NCBI RefSeq assembly: GCF_003999375.1
Contig: NZ_RJLC01000005.1
Location: 186,001-250,000, forward strand
DNA length: 64,000 nt
Origin: Pseudidiomarina mangrovi
GTDB lineage: Bacteria; Pseudomonadota; Gammaproteobacteria; Enterobacterales; Alteromonadaceae
Reading direction: 5' to 3'
The number at the start of each line of letters is the position of its first letter. The first letter of the stretch is position 1. The position numbers and the translations under genes were made by a program. The notes under the pieces were generated by a model. That model saw only the letters and a program-made list of their open reading frames with translations, searched no databases and had not been told where the DNA came from. Positions 53,655 through 64,000 of the stretch are shown piece after piece.

Positions 53655-54938
53655 ATGCAAGTCAGTAACGCCGTGCAGGCGCTAGAAATTTTAACCGATA
53701 ATGACGTGATTTGGTGTCAATCCATGGCGGCTACGCCTTATAAGCTGCTGGAGGGCCTCGCTGAAGTGGCGTTGCAGCGGCGCAATTTAACCTTGTTGCA
53801 GCTGCATACCGAACACAGTGAGGTGCTATGTGACCCAGCATTACAAGGGCATCTGCGGCAGCGGGCATTTTTTGTGGGCGCCTCAACCCGCGCAGCGGTG
53901 CAACAGGGCTTGGCCGATTACGTACCGATATTTTTGTCAGAAATTCCCAAGCTTTTTCGTTCCGGTGAGCAACCGCTAGATGCGGTGTTGATCCAGGTAT
54001 CCCCGCCCGATGCGCACGGTAATTGTAGTTTGGGTATTTCGGTGGAGGCGACCCGCGCAGCATTACAAGTAGCGCGTAAAGTGATTGCCTGGGTGAACCC
54101 AATGATGCCGCGCACTCATGGCGATTCGTTTGTGCCGCTGGCGCGCTTTGATCGCTATTTCGAATTGGCAGCGCCATTACCGCTGCACGGCTTGCCCGAA
54201 CTTGATCCGGTCAGCCAACAAATTGGTGAACGGGTAGCCGCGCTGATTGATGATGGTGATTGCTTACAGATGGGTATTGGTGCAATTCCCAACGCGACAC
54301 TGGCCTGTTTGGGGAATCACCGAGACTTGGGTATTCATACCGAGATGTTTTCCGACGGTATTTTGCCTTTAGTAGCAAGTGGGGTGATCAACAATAGCCG
54401 CAAGCGCAAGCATCGTGGCCGCATCGTCACTACCTTCGCGATGGGTAGCCAAGCCTTGTATGACTTTGTTGATGACAACACCACGGTAGCGTTTTTGGAT
54501 GTTGAGTACACCAACGATACCGCAGTGATCCGGCAGAATAAGCAGGTGATGTCGATCAACAGTGCCCTGCAAGTGGACCTCAGCGGTCAGGTCTGCGCTG
54601 ACTCGCTAGGCACCAAGATTTATTCGGGCGTGGGCGGGCAAATGGACTTTGTCCGTGGTGCGAGTTTGTCGGAAGGCGGGCGCTCAGTGATCGCTTTGCC
54701 GGCAACGGCTTGTGGCGGCACGGTGTCGCGCATCAGCTCGATGCTAGCGCCCGGCTCTGGGGTAGTGACCACCCGCGCTCATGTACATTACATTGTCACC
54801 GAATATGGTGTGGCCAATTTAAAGGCGCGTAGTTTAAACGAACGCGCTAGCGCGCTCATCGCCATTGCGGCGCCGCAGTTTCGCGAGCAACTGGCTCGCG
54901 AGGCCTATGAACAATGGGGTTTAAAGATGGCTACCTAA
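53655..54938 (+). CDS. Acetyl-CoA hydrolase/transferase family protein (4-hydroxybutyrate CoA-transferase-like)
   Basis: 427-aa two-domain class I CoA-transferase. The catalytic Glu is expected in LGIHTEMFSDGILPLV (about residue 230). The C-terminal oxyanion motif is GVGGQMDFVRGA (about 325). VSPPDAHGNCSLGISVEATR is a family segment. It would move CoA between acyl-CoAs and carboxylates such as acetate. AGGAG precedes the ATG. Hairpins (54929-54950 and 54962-54989) follow its stop. Confidence 0.85.
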   Translation: MQVSNAVQALEILTDNDVIWCQSMAATPYKLLEGLAEVALQRRNLTLLQLHTEHSEVLCDPALQGHLRQRAFFVGASTRAAVQQGLADYVPIFLSEIPKLFRSGEQPLDAVLIQVSPPDAHGNCSLGISVEATRAALQVARKVIAWVNPMMPRTHGDSFVPLARFDRYFELAAPLPLHGLPELDPVSQQIGERVAALIDDGDCLQMGIGAIPNATLACLGNHRDLGIHTEMFSDGILPLVASGVINNSRKRKHRGRIVTTFAMGSQALYDFVDDNTTVAFLDVEYTNDTAVIRQNKQVMSINSALQVDLSGQVCADSLGTKIYSGVGGQMDFVRGASLSEGGRSVIALPATACGGTVSRISSMLAPGSGVVTTRAHVHYIVTEYGVANLKARSLNERASALIAIAAPQFREQLAREAYEQWGLKMAT

Positions 54939-54998
54939 CAGGGGGTAGCCACCCACCAAAAGGGTACCTACACTGCTCCTAGGTATCCCCTCCATTCC

Positions 54999-57167
<2,169 letters not shown>

Positions 57168-57169
57168 GC

Positions 57170-59368
57170 ATGAAAAAAAAGGCTCTGGTGGTTGCTCTAA
57201 CCGGCGTATTTGTAGGAGTTCAGTGGTTACCAATGCCCGCCTTTGCACAGCAAGTGCAAACCGAGCAACAACAGAGCCAAGAAGCTGTAGAAGTGATTAC
57301 CGTGGTTGCCCACCGGCAGCCGCGGCAATTATCCGAAGTAGCGGGGACGGTCACGGTAATCAGTGACGAGCAGATGCAGCGTAATATGGTCTTCAATGCC
57401 AGCGACTTAGTGCGCTATCAGGCAGGAGTAGAAATCGATGACAGTAGTAGCAGGTTTGGTGATAGCGGGTTTCGTATTCGTGGTATTGGAGGCAATCGCA
57501 CCACGGTCGTAATTGACCAAGTGCCGGTTGCCGACCGCTTCGCGGTGGGCGCTTTTGCTGATACCGGCCGCGGTTTGTTAGAACTTGGATTGGCCGGGCG
57601 GGTTGAAATTCTGCGCGGTCCAGCGTCCACCTTATATGGCAGTAAAGCTTTAGGCGGGGTGGTTGCAGTGCAGCTTCTGACCGCCGATGATGTGCTGTAC
57701 GACAATGATTCCGGTAGCCGTATTCAGCTCGGCTACAACAGTGACAGAAATCGCGTCAAAGGACTCGTGGCGCAGGCCTATCGTGATGGCGATACCAGTT
57801 TGTTGATAGCAGGCGCCGCGCAATATGGGCAGCAACTCAATGTGGCGGACCGCGAAGGTGTTGCCGACGATCCGCAACATCTGCGCCAACAAGCCATGTT
57901 GCTGCGCGCTGGGTTAGACACTCAAGGCGGACGCTGGCAATTTACCCTCGATGCTATGAATGAATCGCGCGATACCGATATTCGCTCCAGCATTGGCAGC
58001 GGTCGCCAAGCCAGTACAACCGAATTGCTGGCCGACGACGCGCGGCAACAATGGCGGTTATTGATCGATCAGCAGCTGTATGCCACTGACTATTTTGATC
58101 GGGCGGTATGGCGGCTGTTTCATCAGCGCAGTCAGGTACAGCAGAACACCGATGAAACGCGTGGGATTTTGCCGCAGCCACTGTTTATTGAACGTGACTT
58201 TGAGTTTACCCAAATTGATACTGGCATCGGTTTTGACTTGGAATTGGGAACCGAACTGGCCGACATGCGTCATCGTTTTGGTTATGGGTTGGAGCTGATC
58301 AGTTCCGCTATGACCGATATGCGCGATGCCCAGCAACTCAATCTGACCACTGGCGTGCTCACCAAGGTGTTGTTAGGCGAACAGTTTCCACTGCGTGATT
58401 TTCCGCGCAGCCGGGTAACCGAGTTGGGCGTGTATGTGCATGACGAAATTACCCTGTGGCGCGATGGCCCGGTGCTTAGCCCAGGCTTACGTTACGAAAA
58501 TTACCGCTTACGAGCGCGCGTTGACAGCCTGTTTACCGAGCGCTACCCCAATACCGAAGTGACTGACTTAAGCCATGATGCTTGGCTGCCCAAATTGGGG
58601 CTGTTGTGGCCAGTCACTGATGATCTGGAATGGTTTGCCCAGTATGCGCGTGGCTATCGGGCACCACCATTTGCTGATGTGAACGTGGGTCTGTACTATC
58701 CGCAGTTTGGCGTGTTGGCGATTCCTAACCCAGATTTAAAAGCCGAGCGCGGTTACACTTTTGAAACCGGCATACGCTGGCGCAGTGGTGATAGCGCAGT
58801 AAGCGTTACTGCTTATCACAACAAGTATCGCGATTTTATTCAGAGCCGCGCACCGTTGGGTTTTGACCCAGACCGGCAGGCCAATATCTTCCAATCGATT
58901 AACCGTGACCGGGTTACCATTGAAGGCATCGAAGCACAGTGGCAGCAGCAGTGGACACGCCAATGGGCTACTGATGTATCGGTTGAATATGCGCGCGGCA
59001 CCGACAACAGCACTGGTTTAGCACTGGCTGAAGTCGCGCCACCACGACTGGTCTCTGAGTTACGCTACGAGGCTGCCAATGGCGATTGGGAATCACGGTT
59101 GCTAGTGACTGCAGCTCGCGGTCAACGCAATCTACAAAGTAGCCGCGGGGTAGCCTTATTTTCGGCACCGGGATATCTGACTGTGGATTGGTTGAATCGC
59201 TGGTTTATCAATGCCGATATGACCCTAAGTGCTGGTATCTTTAACCTCACTGATCGGCAGTATTGGCGTAACTCGCGGGTTAGCGGCTATAACGCAACTG
59301 AAGTCACTATTCCAATTTTGGCTGAATCAGGGCGCTCAGTTGGGCTGGCATTTAACCAGCGCTTTTAA
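57170..59368 (+). CDS. TonB-dependent outer-membrane receptor, heme-receptor-like
   Basis: 732 aa. Signal peptide to AFA (about residue 25). VEVITVVAHR is a TonB-box-like segment (about 40-49). The plug domain runs to about 180 (IRGIGGNRTTVVIDQVPV, RVEILRGPASTLYGSKALGGVV), then a 22-strand barrel ends in GLAFNQRF with terminal Phe. YRAP (about 496) and NPDLKAE (about 520) correspond to the FRAP and NPNL motifs of heme/hemoglobin receptors. No His lies between them, unlike typical HemR. Start lies 2 nt after nirS, with its ribosome site inside nirS, so it is co-transcribed. Confidence 0.9.
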   Translation: MKKKALVVALTGVFVGVQWLPMPAFAQQVQTEQQQSQEAVEVITVVAHRQPRQLSEVAGTVTVISDEQMQRNMVFNASDLVRYQAGVEIDDSSSRFGDSGFRIRGIGGNRTTVVIDQVPVADRFAVGAFADTGRGLLELGLAGRVEILRGPASTLYGSKALGGVVAVQLLTADDVLYDNDSGSRIQLGYNSDRNRVKGLVAQAYRDGDTSLLIAGAAQYGQQLNVADREGVADDPQHLRQQAMLLRAGLDTQGGRWQFTLDAMNESRDTDIRSSIGSGRQASTTELLADDARQQWRLLIDQQLYATDYFDRAVWRLFHQRSQVQQNTDETRGILPQPLFIERDFEFTQIDTGIGFDLELGTELADMRHRFGYGLELISSAMTDMRDAQQLNLTTGVLTKVLLGEQFPLRDFPRSRVTELGVYVHDEITLWRDGPVLSPGLRYENYRLRARVDSLFTERYPNTEVTDLSHDAWLPKLGLLWPVTDDLEWFAQYARGYRAPPFADVNVGLYYPQFGVLAIPNPDLKAERGYTFETGIRWRSGDSAVSVTAYHNKYRDFIQSRAPLGFDPDRQANIFQSINRDRVTIEGIEAQWQQQWTRQWATDVSVEYARGTDNSTGLALAEVAPPRLVSELRYEAANGDWESRLLVTAARGQRNLQSSRGVALFSAPGYLTVDWLNRWFINADMTLSAGIFNLTDRQYWRNSRVSGYNATEVTIPILAESGRSVGLAFNQRF

Positions 59369-59386
59369 AAAAGATCGCAAAAGTAG

Positions 59387-59415
59387 TTGACAGAAAACTG
59401 TTTCGCCTCTATATC
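59387..59415 (+). promoter_or_regulatory. Sigma-70 promoter of maoP
   Basis: TTGACA (59387-59392), a 17-nt spacer and TATATC (59410-59415). The -35 is perfect and the spacing ideal. The -10 overlaps the left arm of an inverted repeat. Confidence 0.75.
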
Positions 59416-59435
59416 GTCACTGTCGCATAGAGGCG
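59404..59435. promoter_or_regulatory. Inverted repeat over the maoP promoter
   Basis: CGCCTCTAT (59404-59412) and ATAGAGGCG (59427-59435) are perfect 9-bp arms with a 14-bp gap. The left arm covers the start of the -10. It could be an operator, a transcript hairpin or a MaoP-related site. Confidence 0.55.
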
Positions 59436-59478
59436 CACACTTTTTCCTGTAGTTGTTGGTCTGGAGGATAGGCACACA

Positions 59479-59850
59479 ATGGCAAACGCTAACCGTGATC
59501 AGATTATCAAGAAGCCGTTTAACGACTTCAAAAACTACCCATACGGCTTCGCCCGTTCGGGTGATTTCTCAATTCGTGAAAGTGATTTAATTAGCAAGTA
59601 CGGTAGTTTGATTTCAGCTTTAGTGGCCGGTGACCTAGAGCCGCAAAACGCCGAAGAGCAATCGCTGTTAGCGGTCGCTCGTGGCGAAAAAGCCGCCGAA
59701 AACCCAGCCGAAAAGGCCTGGTCAAAATACCATGCTCGCATCAACCGCCCGAAAGTTGGCAGCATGTACGGCAAAAGCCGTTACACCGACGACGCCTTCG
59801 AAATTAGCGGTGGCGGCGGCGACGACGAAGATATCGTGGTCGAAGACTAA
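59479..59850 (+). CDS. maoP: MaoP (macrodomain Ori protein, DUF413)
   Basis: 123 aa. The DUF413 core is visible: FNDFKNYPYGFARSGDFSIR near residues 14-33, LEPQNAEEQSLLAVARGEK and KAWSKYHARINRP. In E. coli MaoP organises the Ori macrodomain together with the site maoS. The acidic C-terminus (GGGGDDEDIVVED) is usual for the family. GGAGG precedes the ATG. A terminator shared with purD follows. Confidence 0.9.
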   Translation: MANANRDQIIKKPFNDFKNYPYGFARSGDFSIRESDLISKYGSLISALVAGDLEPQNAEEQSLLAVARGEKAAENPAEKAWSKYHARINRPKVGSMYGKSRYTDDAFEISGGGGDDEDIVVED

Positions 59851-59855
59851 GGACC

Positions 59856-59882
59856 AAAAAGGCCGCTATTTAGCGGCCTTTT
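59856..59882. terminator. Bidirectional terminator between maoP and purD
   Basis: AAAAGGCCGCTA / TAGCGGCCTTTT, 12-bp stem with a very short loop, flanked by A and T runs. It overlaps the last codons of purD (stop at 59866-59868). Confidence 0.88.
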
Positions 59883-61161
59883 CTCTTTCTACCGCCCGAT
59901 ACCCAATGTCGGTGCGGTAGTAGGCATCGGCCCAGTTGATCTGGGCGACGCCCTGGTAGGCGAGCTGCTGGGCGGCGCTAACGCTGTCGCCAATGGCCGT
60001 AACACAGAGTACCCGTCCGCCGGCGGTGACTAGCTCGCCGGCAGCGTTATGTGTAGTGCCAGCGTGGAACACTTTGCAGCCTGTGGCTTCAGCGGCGTCG
60101 ATACCGCTAATCACATCACCGCCACGATAATCATCCGGATAGCCACCCGCGGCCATTACCACACCTACGGTAGCGCGCGGGTCAAAGTCGATCTGGTGCT
60201 GGTGCAATTCAGCCTTACAAGCGGCCAAACACAGTGCCACCAAGTCAGACTGCAAGCGCAGCATGATTGGCTGGGTTTCTGGGTCACCAAAGCGGCAGTT
60301 GTATTCTAATACTTTGGCGGTGCCATCGGGGGCAATCATCAAGCCGGCATACAAAAAGCCGGTGTAAGGGTGGCCTTCTGCTGCCATACCTGCAACGGTT
60401 GGGGCAATCACATGGTCCATCACCCAGTCATGCACCGCAGGTGTCACCACCGGTGCTGGTGAGTAAGCACCCATACCACCGGTATTGGGGCCTTTATCAC
60501 CATTATCGCGGGCTTTGTGGTCTTGGCTGGAGGCGAACGGTAAGGCGGTTTTGCCATCCACCATCACGATAAAACTGGCTTCTTCACCAACTAAAAACTC
60601 TTCAATAACCACCCGGCTACCAGCATCGCCAAAGCGATTGCCCGCCAGCATGTCGTCAATAGCGGCTTCGGCTTCGCTGAGCGTTTGCGCAATGATCACG
60701 CCTTTACCGGCGGCTAAACCATCGGCTTTAATGACGATAGGCGTACCTTGCTCGCGCACGTAAGCCTTGGCCGTTGTGATATCGGTAAAGGTGCCGTAAG
60801 CCGCTGTGGGAATGCCATGGCGGGCCAAAAAGTCTTTACTAAAGGCTTTCGAGCCTTCTAGCTGCGCAGCTGCTTGGGTTGGCCCAAAAATGGTTAACCC
60901 AGCCGCACGAAACCGATCGACCACAGCTTTCACCAACGGCGCTTCTGGGCCGACAATAGTCAGCCCGATCTGCTGTTGTTGAGCGAAAGCTAATAGCCCA
61001 TCGATATCCGTTGCGGCAATAGCAACATTGTGCAATTTGGCCTCGTTGGCGGTACCCGCATTACCGGGGGCAACATAGACTTGGGTCACTAGCGGCGATT
61101 GCGCTGCTTTCCAAGCCAAAGCATGTTCGCGGCCACCGCCGCCGATTACCAAAACATTCAT
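59866..61161 (-). CDS. purD: Phosphoribosylamine--glycine ligase
   Basis: 431-aa ATP-grasp enzyme, second step of purine synthesis. N-terminus [20 protein letters not shown] fixes the start at 61161. [21 protein letters not shown], the ATP-grasp loop ([17 protein letters not shown], about residues 140-156), [13 protein letters not shown] and [13 protein letters not shown] are intact. It lies 4 nt after a lipoprotein methyltransferase gene, which separates it from purH. Confidence 0.96.
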   Translation of the reverse strand: MNVLVIGGGGREHALAWKAAQSPLVTQVYVAPGNAGTANEAKLHNVAIAATDIDGLLAFAQQQQIGLTIVGPEAPLVKAVVDRFRAAGLTIFGPTQAAAQLEGSKAFSKDFLARHGIPTAAYGTFTDITTAKAYVREQGTPIVIKADGLAAGKGVIIAQTLSEAEAAIDDMLAGNRFGDAGSRVVIEEFLVGEEASFIVMVDGKTALPFASSQDHKARDNGDKGPNTGGMGAYSPAPVVTPAVHDWVMDHVIAPTVAGMAAEGHPYTGFLYAGLMIAPDGTAKVLEYNCRFGDPETQPIMLRLQSDLVALCLAACKAELHQHQIDFDPRATVGVVMAAGGYPDDYRGGDVISGIDAAEATGCKVFHAGTTHNAAGELVTAGGRVLCVTAIGDSVSAAQQLAYQGVAQINWADAYYRTDIGYRAVEREKAAK

Positions 61162-61165
61162 GCAA

Positions 61166-62041
61166 TTACTCGTTGGTTGTAGGTTTAACAAATTTCAAGG
61201 TAAAGCGGTCACTTTCGCCAATGGCGAGATACTTCTCACGCTCCTCATCACCTAAGCGCAAGCTAGGTGGTAAGGTCCACACGCCACGGGGGTGGTCGGC
61301 GGTATCGTTGGGGTTGGCGTTGATGTCGCTGTAATCGGCTAGCACAAAGCCTGCGGCTTCAGCATAGCGAATCACTAAACTCTCTTTGACATAACCTGAT
61401 GTTGCCATGTCTTCATCAGGGCGGTCTTCGGGTAAGCGGTGATCAACCACACCCAGCACACCACCCGGCTTCAGCGCGGTGTAAAAGGTGGCAAAGGCGC
61501 CGGCTAAGGCTTCGTCACTGCCACCCATGTACCAGTTATGCACGTTGCGGAAGGTCAGTACCACATCGGCGCTGCCCGCCGGGGCAATAGCGCTTTGCTC
61601 AAGTGGCGCGAATTCAGTCAGTTGCACCTTGCTAAAGGCGTCATCCGACGCGATACGGTCAGCAAAACGCTGGCGTGAATTGATGTAACCTTGGCGAGTT
61701 TCCGAGGTCGGGAAGTGCGCCGCATAGAAGGTGCCATTGTCTTTCAGGTATGGCGCCAAAATTTCACTGTACCAGCCACCACCTGGCCAAATCTCAACCA
61801 CCGTCATGTTTGGTTGTACGCCAAAAAATTCCAGGGTTTCGGCTGGGTGGCGATAACCGTCTCGGGTCTTGTTGGCCGCACTGCGGGCAGGGTTATCTAG
61901 CATGCTTGCTACAGTAACTGCAGGTGCTTGCTGCATGGTATCGGTTGTTTGCGTTTCTGCGGTGGTTTCGGCGGCTGGTTGGCAGCCCAGTAGCATCAAG
62001 CTACTGAAGATACTTGCGGTATATAAGGTAGTGCGTTTCAT
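61166..62041 (-). CDS. Lipoprotein-type class I SAM-dependent methyltransferase
   Basis: 291 aa from ATG 62041 with AAGGAG 7 nt upstream. A lipoprotein signal (MLLGC, Cys20) precedes a Thr/Ala/Gln-rich linker. The Rossmann methyltransferase core follows: motif I VVEIWPGGGWYSEIL (about residues 80-94), then DVVLTFRNVHNW (about 160) and LKPGGVLGVVDHR (about 190). Motif I has Trp-Pro where most members have Gly-Cys/Gly. An exported methyltransferase is odd, since SAM is cytoplasmic. It sits between purH and purD in one transcription direction. Substrate unknown. Confidence 0.8.
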   Translation of the reverse strand: MKRTTLYTASIFSSLMLLGCQPAAETTAETQTTDTMQQAPAVTVASMLDNPARSAANKTRDGYRHPAETLEFFGVQPNMTVVEIWPGGGWYSEILAPYLKDNGTFYAAHFPTSETRQGYINSRQRFADRIASDDAFSKVQLTEFAPLEQSAIAPAGSADVVLTFRNVHNWYMGGSDEALAGAFATFYTALKPGGVLGVVDHRLPEDRPDEDMATSGYVKESLVIRYAEAAGFVLADYSDINANPNDTADHPRGVWTLPPSLRLGDEEREKYLAIGESDRFTLKFVKPTTNE

Positions 62042-62131
62042 AACGATCTCCTTCAGGTTGGCTGTCGTTATCCTAGACCTCAGAGCGCCAAGGGGCAACA
62101 TTTTGCGCCCCTTTTTATGCCGTTCTCGCGA

Positions 62132-63700
62132 TTAATGACGGAAATGCCGCATGCCAGTAAATACCATCGCGATACCATGCTCATTGGCGGCGGCGATAAT
62201 TTCTTCATCACGAATAGAGCCACCCGGCTGAATGATGGCTTTAATACCAGCCGCTGCTGCCGCATCAATGCCATCGCGGAAGGGGAAGAAGGCATCCGAC
62301 GCCATCACCGAGCCGGCCACCTCTAGTTGTTCGTCCGCGGCTTTGATGCCGGCAATTTTGGCACTATAAACGCGGCTCATTTGCCCAGCACCTACGCCAA
62401 TGGTCATGCCATCGCGGGCATAGACAATGGCGTTAGATTTAACGAATTTAGCCACTTGCCAGCAGAACAATAAGTCATCCAATTGCTGTTCCGTGGGTTG
62501 GGCGGTGGTCACCACTTTCAAGTCGCTGCGGCCAATTCGGCCTAAATCCGCATCCTGCACTAACAGGCCACCGTTGACGCGCTTGTAATCATAGCTGGCT
62601 GGGCGTTGTTCGCCCCAATAACCGCATTCCAGCACCCGTACATTGGTTTTGCCCGCTAAGGCTTCACGCGCTTCGGCACTCACTGCTGGGGCGATAATCA
62701 CTTCGACAAACTGGCGAGCGACGATAGCAGCTGCGGTAGTACCATCTAATTCACGGTTAAAGGCAATAATGCCGCCAAAAGCTGAGGTTGGGTCGGTTTT
62801 GAAGGCACGGTCATAAGCACCCATCAGGTCATCGGCAATGGCTACGCCGCAGGGGTTGGCATGTTTGACAATCACACAAGCCGGCTGGCTAAAGTTCTTC
62901 ACACACTCAAGCGCAGCATCGGTGTCGGCGATATTGTTGAACGATAGTTCTTTGCCCTGCAACTGCACGGCGGTAGCCACCGAGGCTTCGGCCGGTGCGT
63001 TTTCAACGTAAAACGCGGCGCTCTGATGGCTGTTTTCGCCATAGCGCAGATCTTGCTTCTTCTGTAGCTGGGTATTGAAAGTACGCGGAAACTTGCTGGT
63101 TGCTTGCGGTAACCGAGCCCCAAAATAGTTAGCGATCATACCGTCATATTGTGCGGTATGCTCAAAGGCTTTAATGGCGAGGTCAAAACGACTGTCAAAG
63201 CTCAGGCTATTCTGGTTGGCATCCATTTCCGCCAACACCGCTGGGTAATCACTGGCGTTCACTACAATAGTCACGTCGGCGTGGTTCTTCGCTGCTGAGC
63301 GCACCATAGTCGGGCCGCCAATATCAATATTCTCGACCGCATCGGCATGGCTGCAGTTTGGATCTGCTACGGTTTGTGCGAACGGATAGAGGTTCACTAC
63401 CACTAAATCTATCGGTGCAATACCTTGCTCGGCCATCACCTGCTGGTCTTGGTCGCGACGGGCCAAAATGCCACCGTGAATTTTTGGGTGCAGGGTTTTC
63501 ACCCGGCCATCCATGATTTCCACTTGCCCGGTATGCTCGGCTACATCGGTGACCTGAACGCCGTGTTGGCGCAGCAGGCTAGCGGTGCCGCCGGTCGACA
63601 ATAAATGCACGCCGCGTTGTTGGAGTGCTTTGGCAAAGTCGACGATGCCGGTTTTATCAGACACACTAAGCAGTGCACGTTGAATAGGACGATGTTGCAT
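62132..63700 (-). CDS. purH: Bifunctional AICAR transformylase / IMP cyclohydrolase
   Basis: 522 aa, last two steps of IMP synthesis. The cyclohydrolase domain begins [20 protein letters not shown], with [15 protein letters not shown] near residue 65. The transformylase domain follows ([10 protein letters not shown] with catalytic Lys-His, about 260). ATG 63700 aligns with E. coli PurH; ATG 63712 adds four residues. Same direction as the methyltransferase and purD. Confidence 0.96.
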   Translation of the reverse strand: MQHRPIQRALLSVSDKTGIVDFAKALQQRGVHLLSTGGTASLLRQHGVQVTDVAEHTGQVEIMDGRVKTLHPKIHGGILARRDQDQQVMAEQGIAPIDLVVVNLYPFAQTVADPNCSHADAVENIDIGGPTMVRSAAKNHADVTIVVNASDYPAVLAEMDANQNSLSFDSRFDLAIKAFEHTAQYDGMIANYFGARLPQATSKFPRTFNTQLQKKQDLRYGENSHQSAAFYVENAPAEASVATAVQLQGKELSFNNIADTDAALECVKNFSQPACVIVKHANPCGVAIADDLMGAYDRAFKTDPTSAFGGIIAFNRELDGTTAAAIVARQFVEVIIAPAVSAEAREALAGKTNVRVLECGYWGEQRPASYDYKRVNGGLLVQDADLGRIGRSDLKVVTTAQPTEQQLDDLLFCWQVAKFVKSNAIVYARDGMTIGVGAGQMSRVYSAKIAGIKAADEQLEVAGSVMASDAFFPFRDGIDAAAAAGIKAIIQPGGSIRDEEIIAAANEHGIAMVFTGMRHFRH

Positions 63701-63778
63701 TATATTCACCATGGTTGAGCCGCTTTGGGCAAGGGATTAAGTGGTTTTAAAAGCCATTCATTAGTGTAGCGGTTAAAT

Positions 63779-63806
63779 AAAAAAGAGCACACCAGTGCTC
63801 TTTTTT
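63779..63806 (-). terminator. Rho-independent terminator after fis
   Basis: A perfect 12-bp stem AAAAAAGAGCAC / GTGCTCTTTTTT with loop ACCA. It lies 9 nt past the fis stop codon on the minus strand, separating the fis transcript from purH. Confidence 0.9.
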
Positions 63807-63814
63807 AGGGGGCA

Positions 63815-64000
63815 TTAATTCATGCCGTAACGTTTCAGCTTCTTACGCAGCGTGCCGCGGTTGATACCTAACATGGTAGCAGCACGGGTTTGGTTGCCAC
63901 GGGTGTAAGTCATCACTTCTTCCAACAGTGGGGCTTCTAATTCAGCCAGTACCAAATCGTACAATTGCTCAGGATCTTGGCCATCCAGTTGCTTCAGAAA
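63815..64000 (-). CDS. fis: DNA-binding protein Fis, C-terminal part
   Basis: Only the last 61 codons are in the window; the gene continues beyond the right edge. The end reads [20 protein letters not shown], then the helix-turn-helix [20 protein letters not shown] and [11 protein letters not shown], nearly identical to E. coli Fis. Fis bends DNA and controls stable RNA and supercoiling. The fis-purH-purD order is found in several Alteromonadales-type genomes as far as I know. Confidence 0.96.
   Translation of the reverse strand, partial: FLKQLDGQDPEQLYDLVLAELEAPLLEEVMTYTRGNQTRAATMLGINRGTLRKKLKRYGMN

Noticed and set aside
54929-54989. Two hairpins after the CoA-transferase gene as a riboswitch
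   Set aside because: They are short simple stems without a T tract or any recognised aptamer, and lie upstream of the expected nirS transcript start. Weak terminator hairpins fit better.

Overview
The window looks like a chromosomal segment of a marine-type gammaproteobacterium, probably an Alteromonadales member close to Idiomarinaceae. This rests on gene content (Fis, MaoP, SlyX, Rsd, RlmJ, PrlC, NudC, the purH-purD and psd-rsgA-orn-tRNA-Gly blocks, an ast arginine-catabolism operon) and moderate GC; no 16S gene is present, so the genus is an inference. Coding density is high: no gene-free stretch exceeds about 230 bases. I see no insertion sequence, prophage, CRISPR array or replication origin.

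Layout. 1-9 kb: lipoprotein acylase, MaoC hydratase, WYL regulator with a DUF3667 membrane protein, an AT-rich ankyrin lipoprotein, a small coiled-coil protein, Ogt, and an atypical Nramp transporter. 9-20 kb: putative outer-membrane protein, malic enzyme, 2OG-Fe(II) oxygenase, alpha/beta hydrolase, peroxiredoxin, serine hydrolase, a NarL-type two-component pair and a DUF3300 lipoprotein. 20-28 kb: a glutathione reductase-TauE-rhodanese operon, then peptidases (YgjP-like, DPP IV-like, PrlC). 28-32 kb: rpe-trpS, a CNNM/CorC-type protein, and a pabA/trpG glutaminase whose 3' end lies in a 15-bp tandem repeat. 32-38 kb: argD-astA-astD-osmC-rlmJ behind candidate ArgR boxes, prkB, slyX. 38-49 kb: fkpA, rsd, nudC-hemE, an RND pump with its adaptor, rsgA-psd, orn, tRNA-Gly. 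49-55 kb: katG, an atypical SDF-family symporter, small proteins, a CoA-transferase. 55-59.4 kb: a two-gene accessory unit, a cd1 nitrite reductase with an extra N-terminal cytochrome c domain and a TonB-dependent receptor, behind a well-placed FNR/DNR-type site. 59.4-64 kb: maoP, then purH - lipoprotein methyltransferase - purD on the minus strand, and the 3' part of fis.

The most interesting unit is nirS plus the TonB receptor. The reductase keeps its heme d1 pocket motifs, but none of the heme d1 biosynthesis genes that usually accompany nirS is in the window, and the only co-transcribed partner is a heme-receptor-like outer-membrane protein. Imported heme d1, or a related tetrapyrrole or metal, is a testable hypothesis. 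Secondary points are the exported lipoprotein methyltransferase inside the purine cluster, two transporters with altered substrate-site motifs, the inverted repeat over the maoP promoter and the repeat spanning the pabA stop codon.
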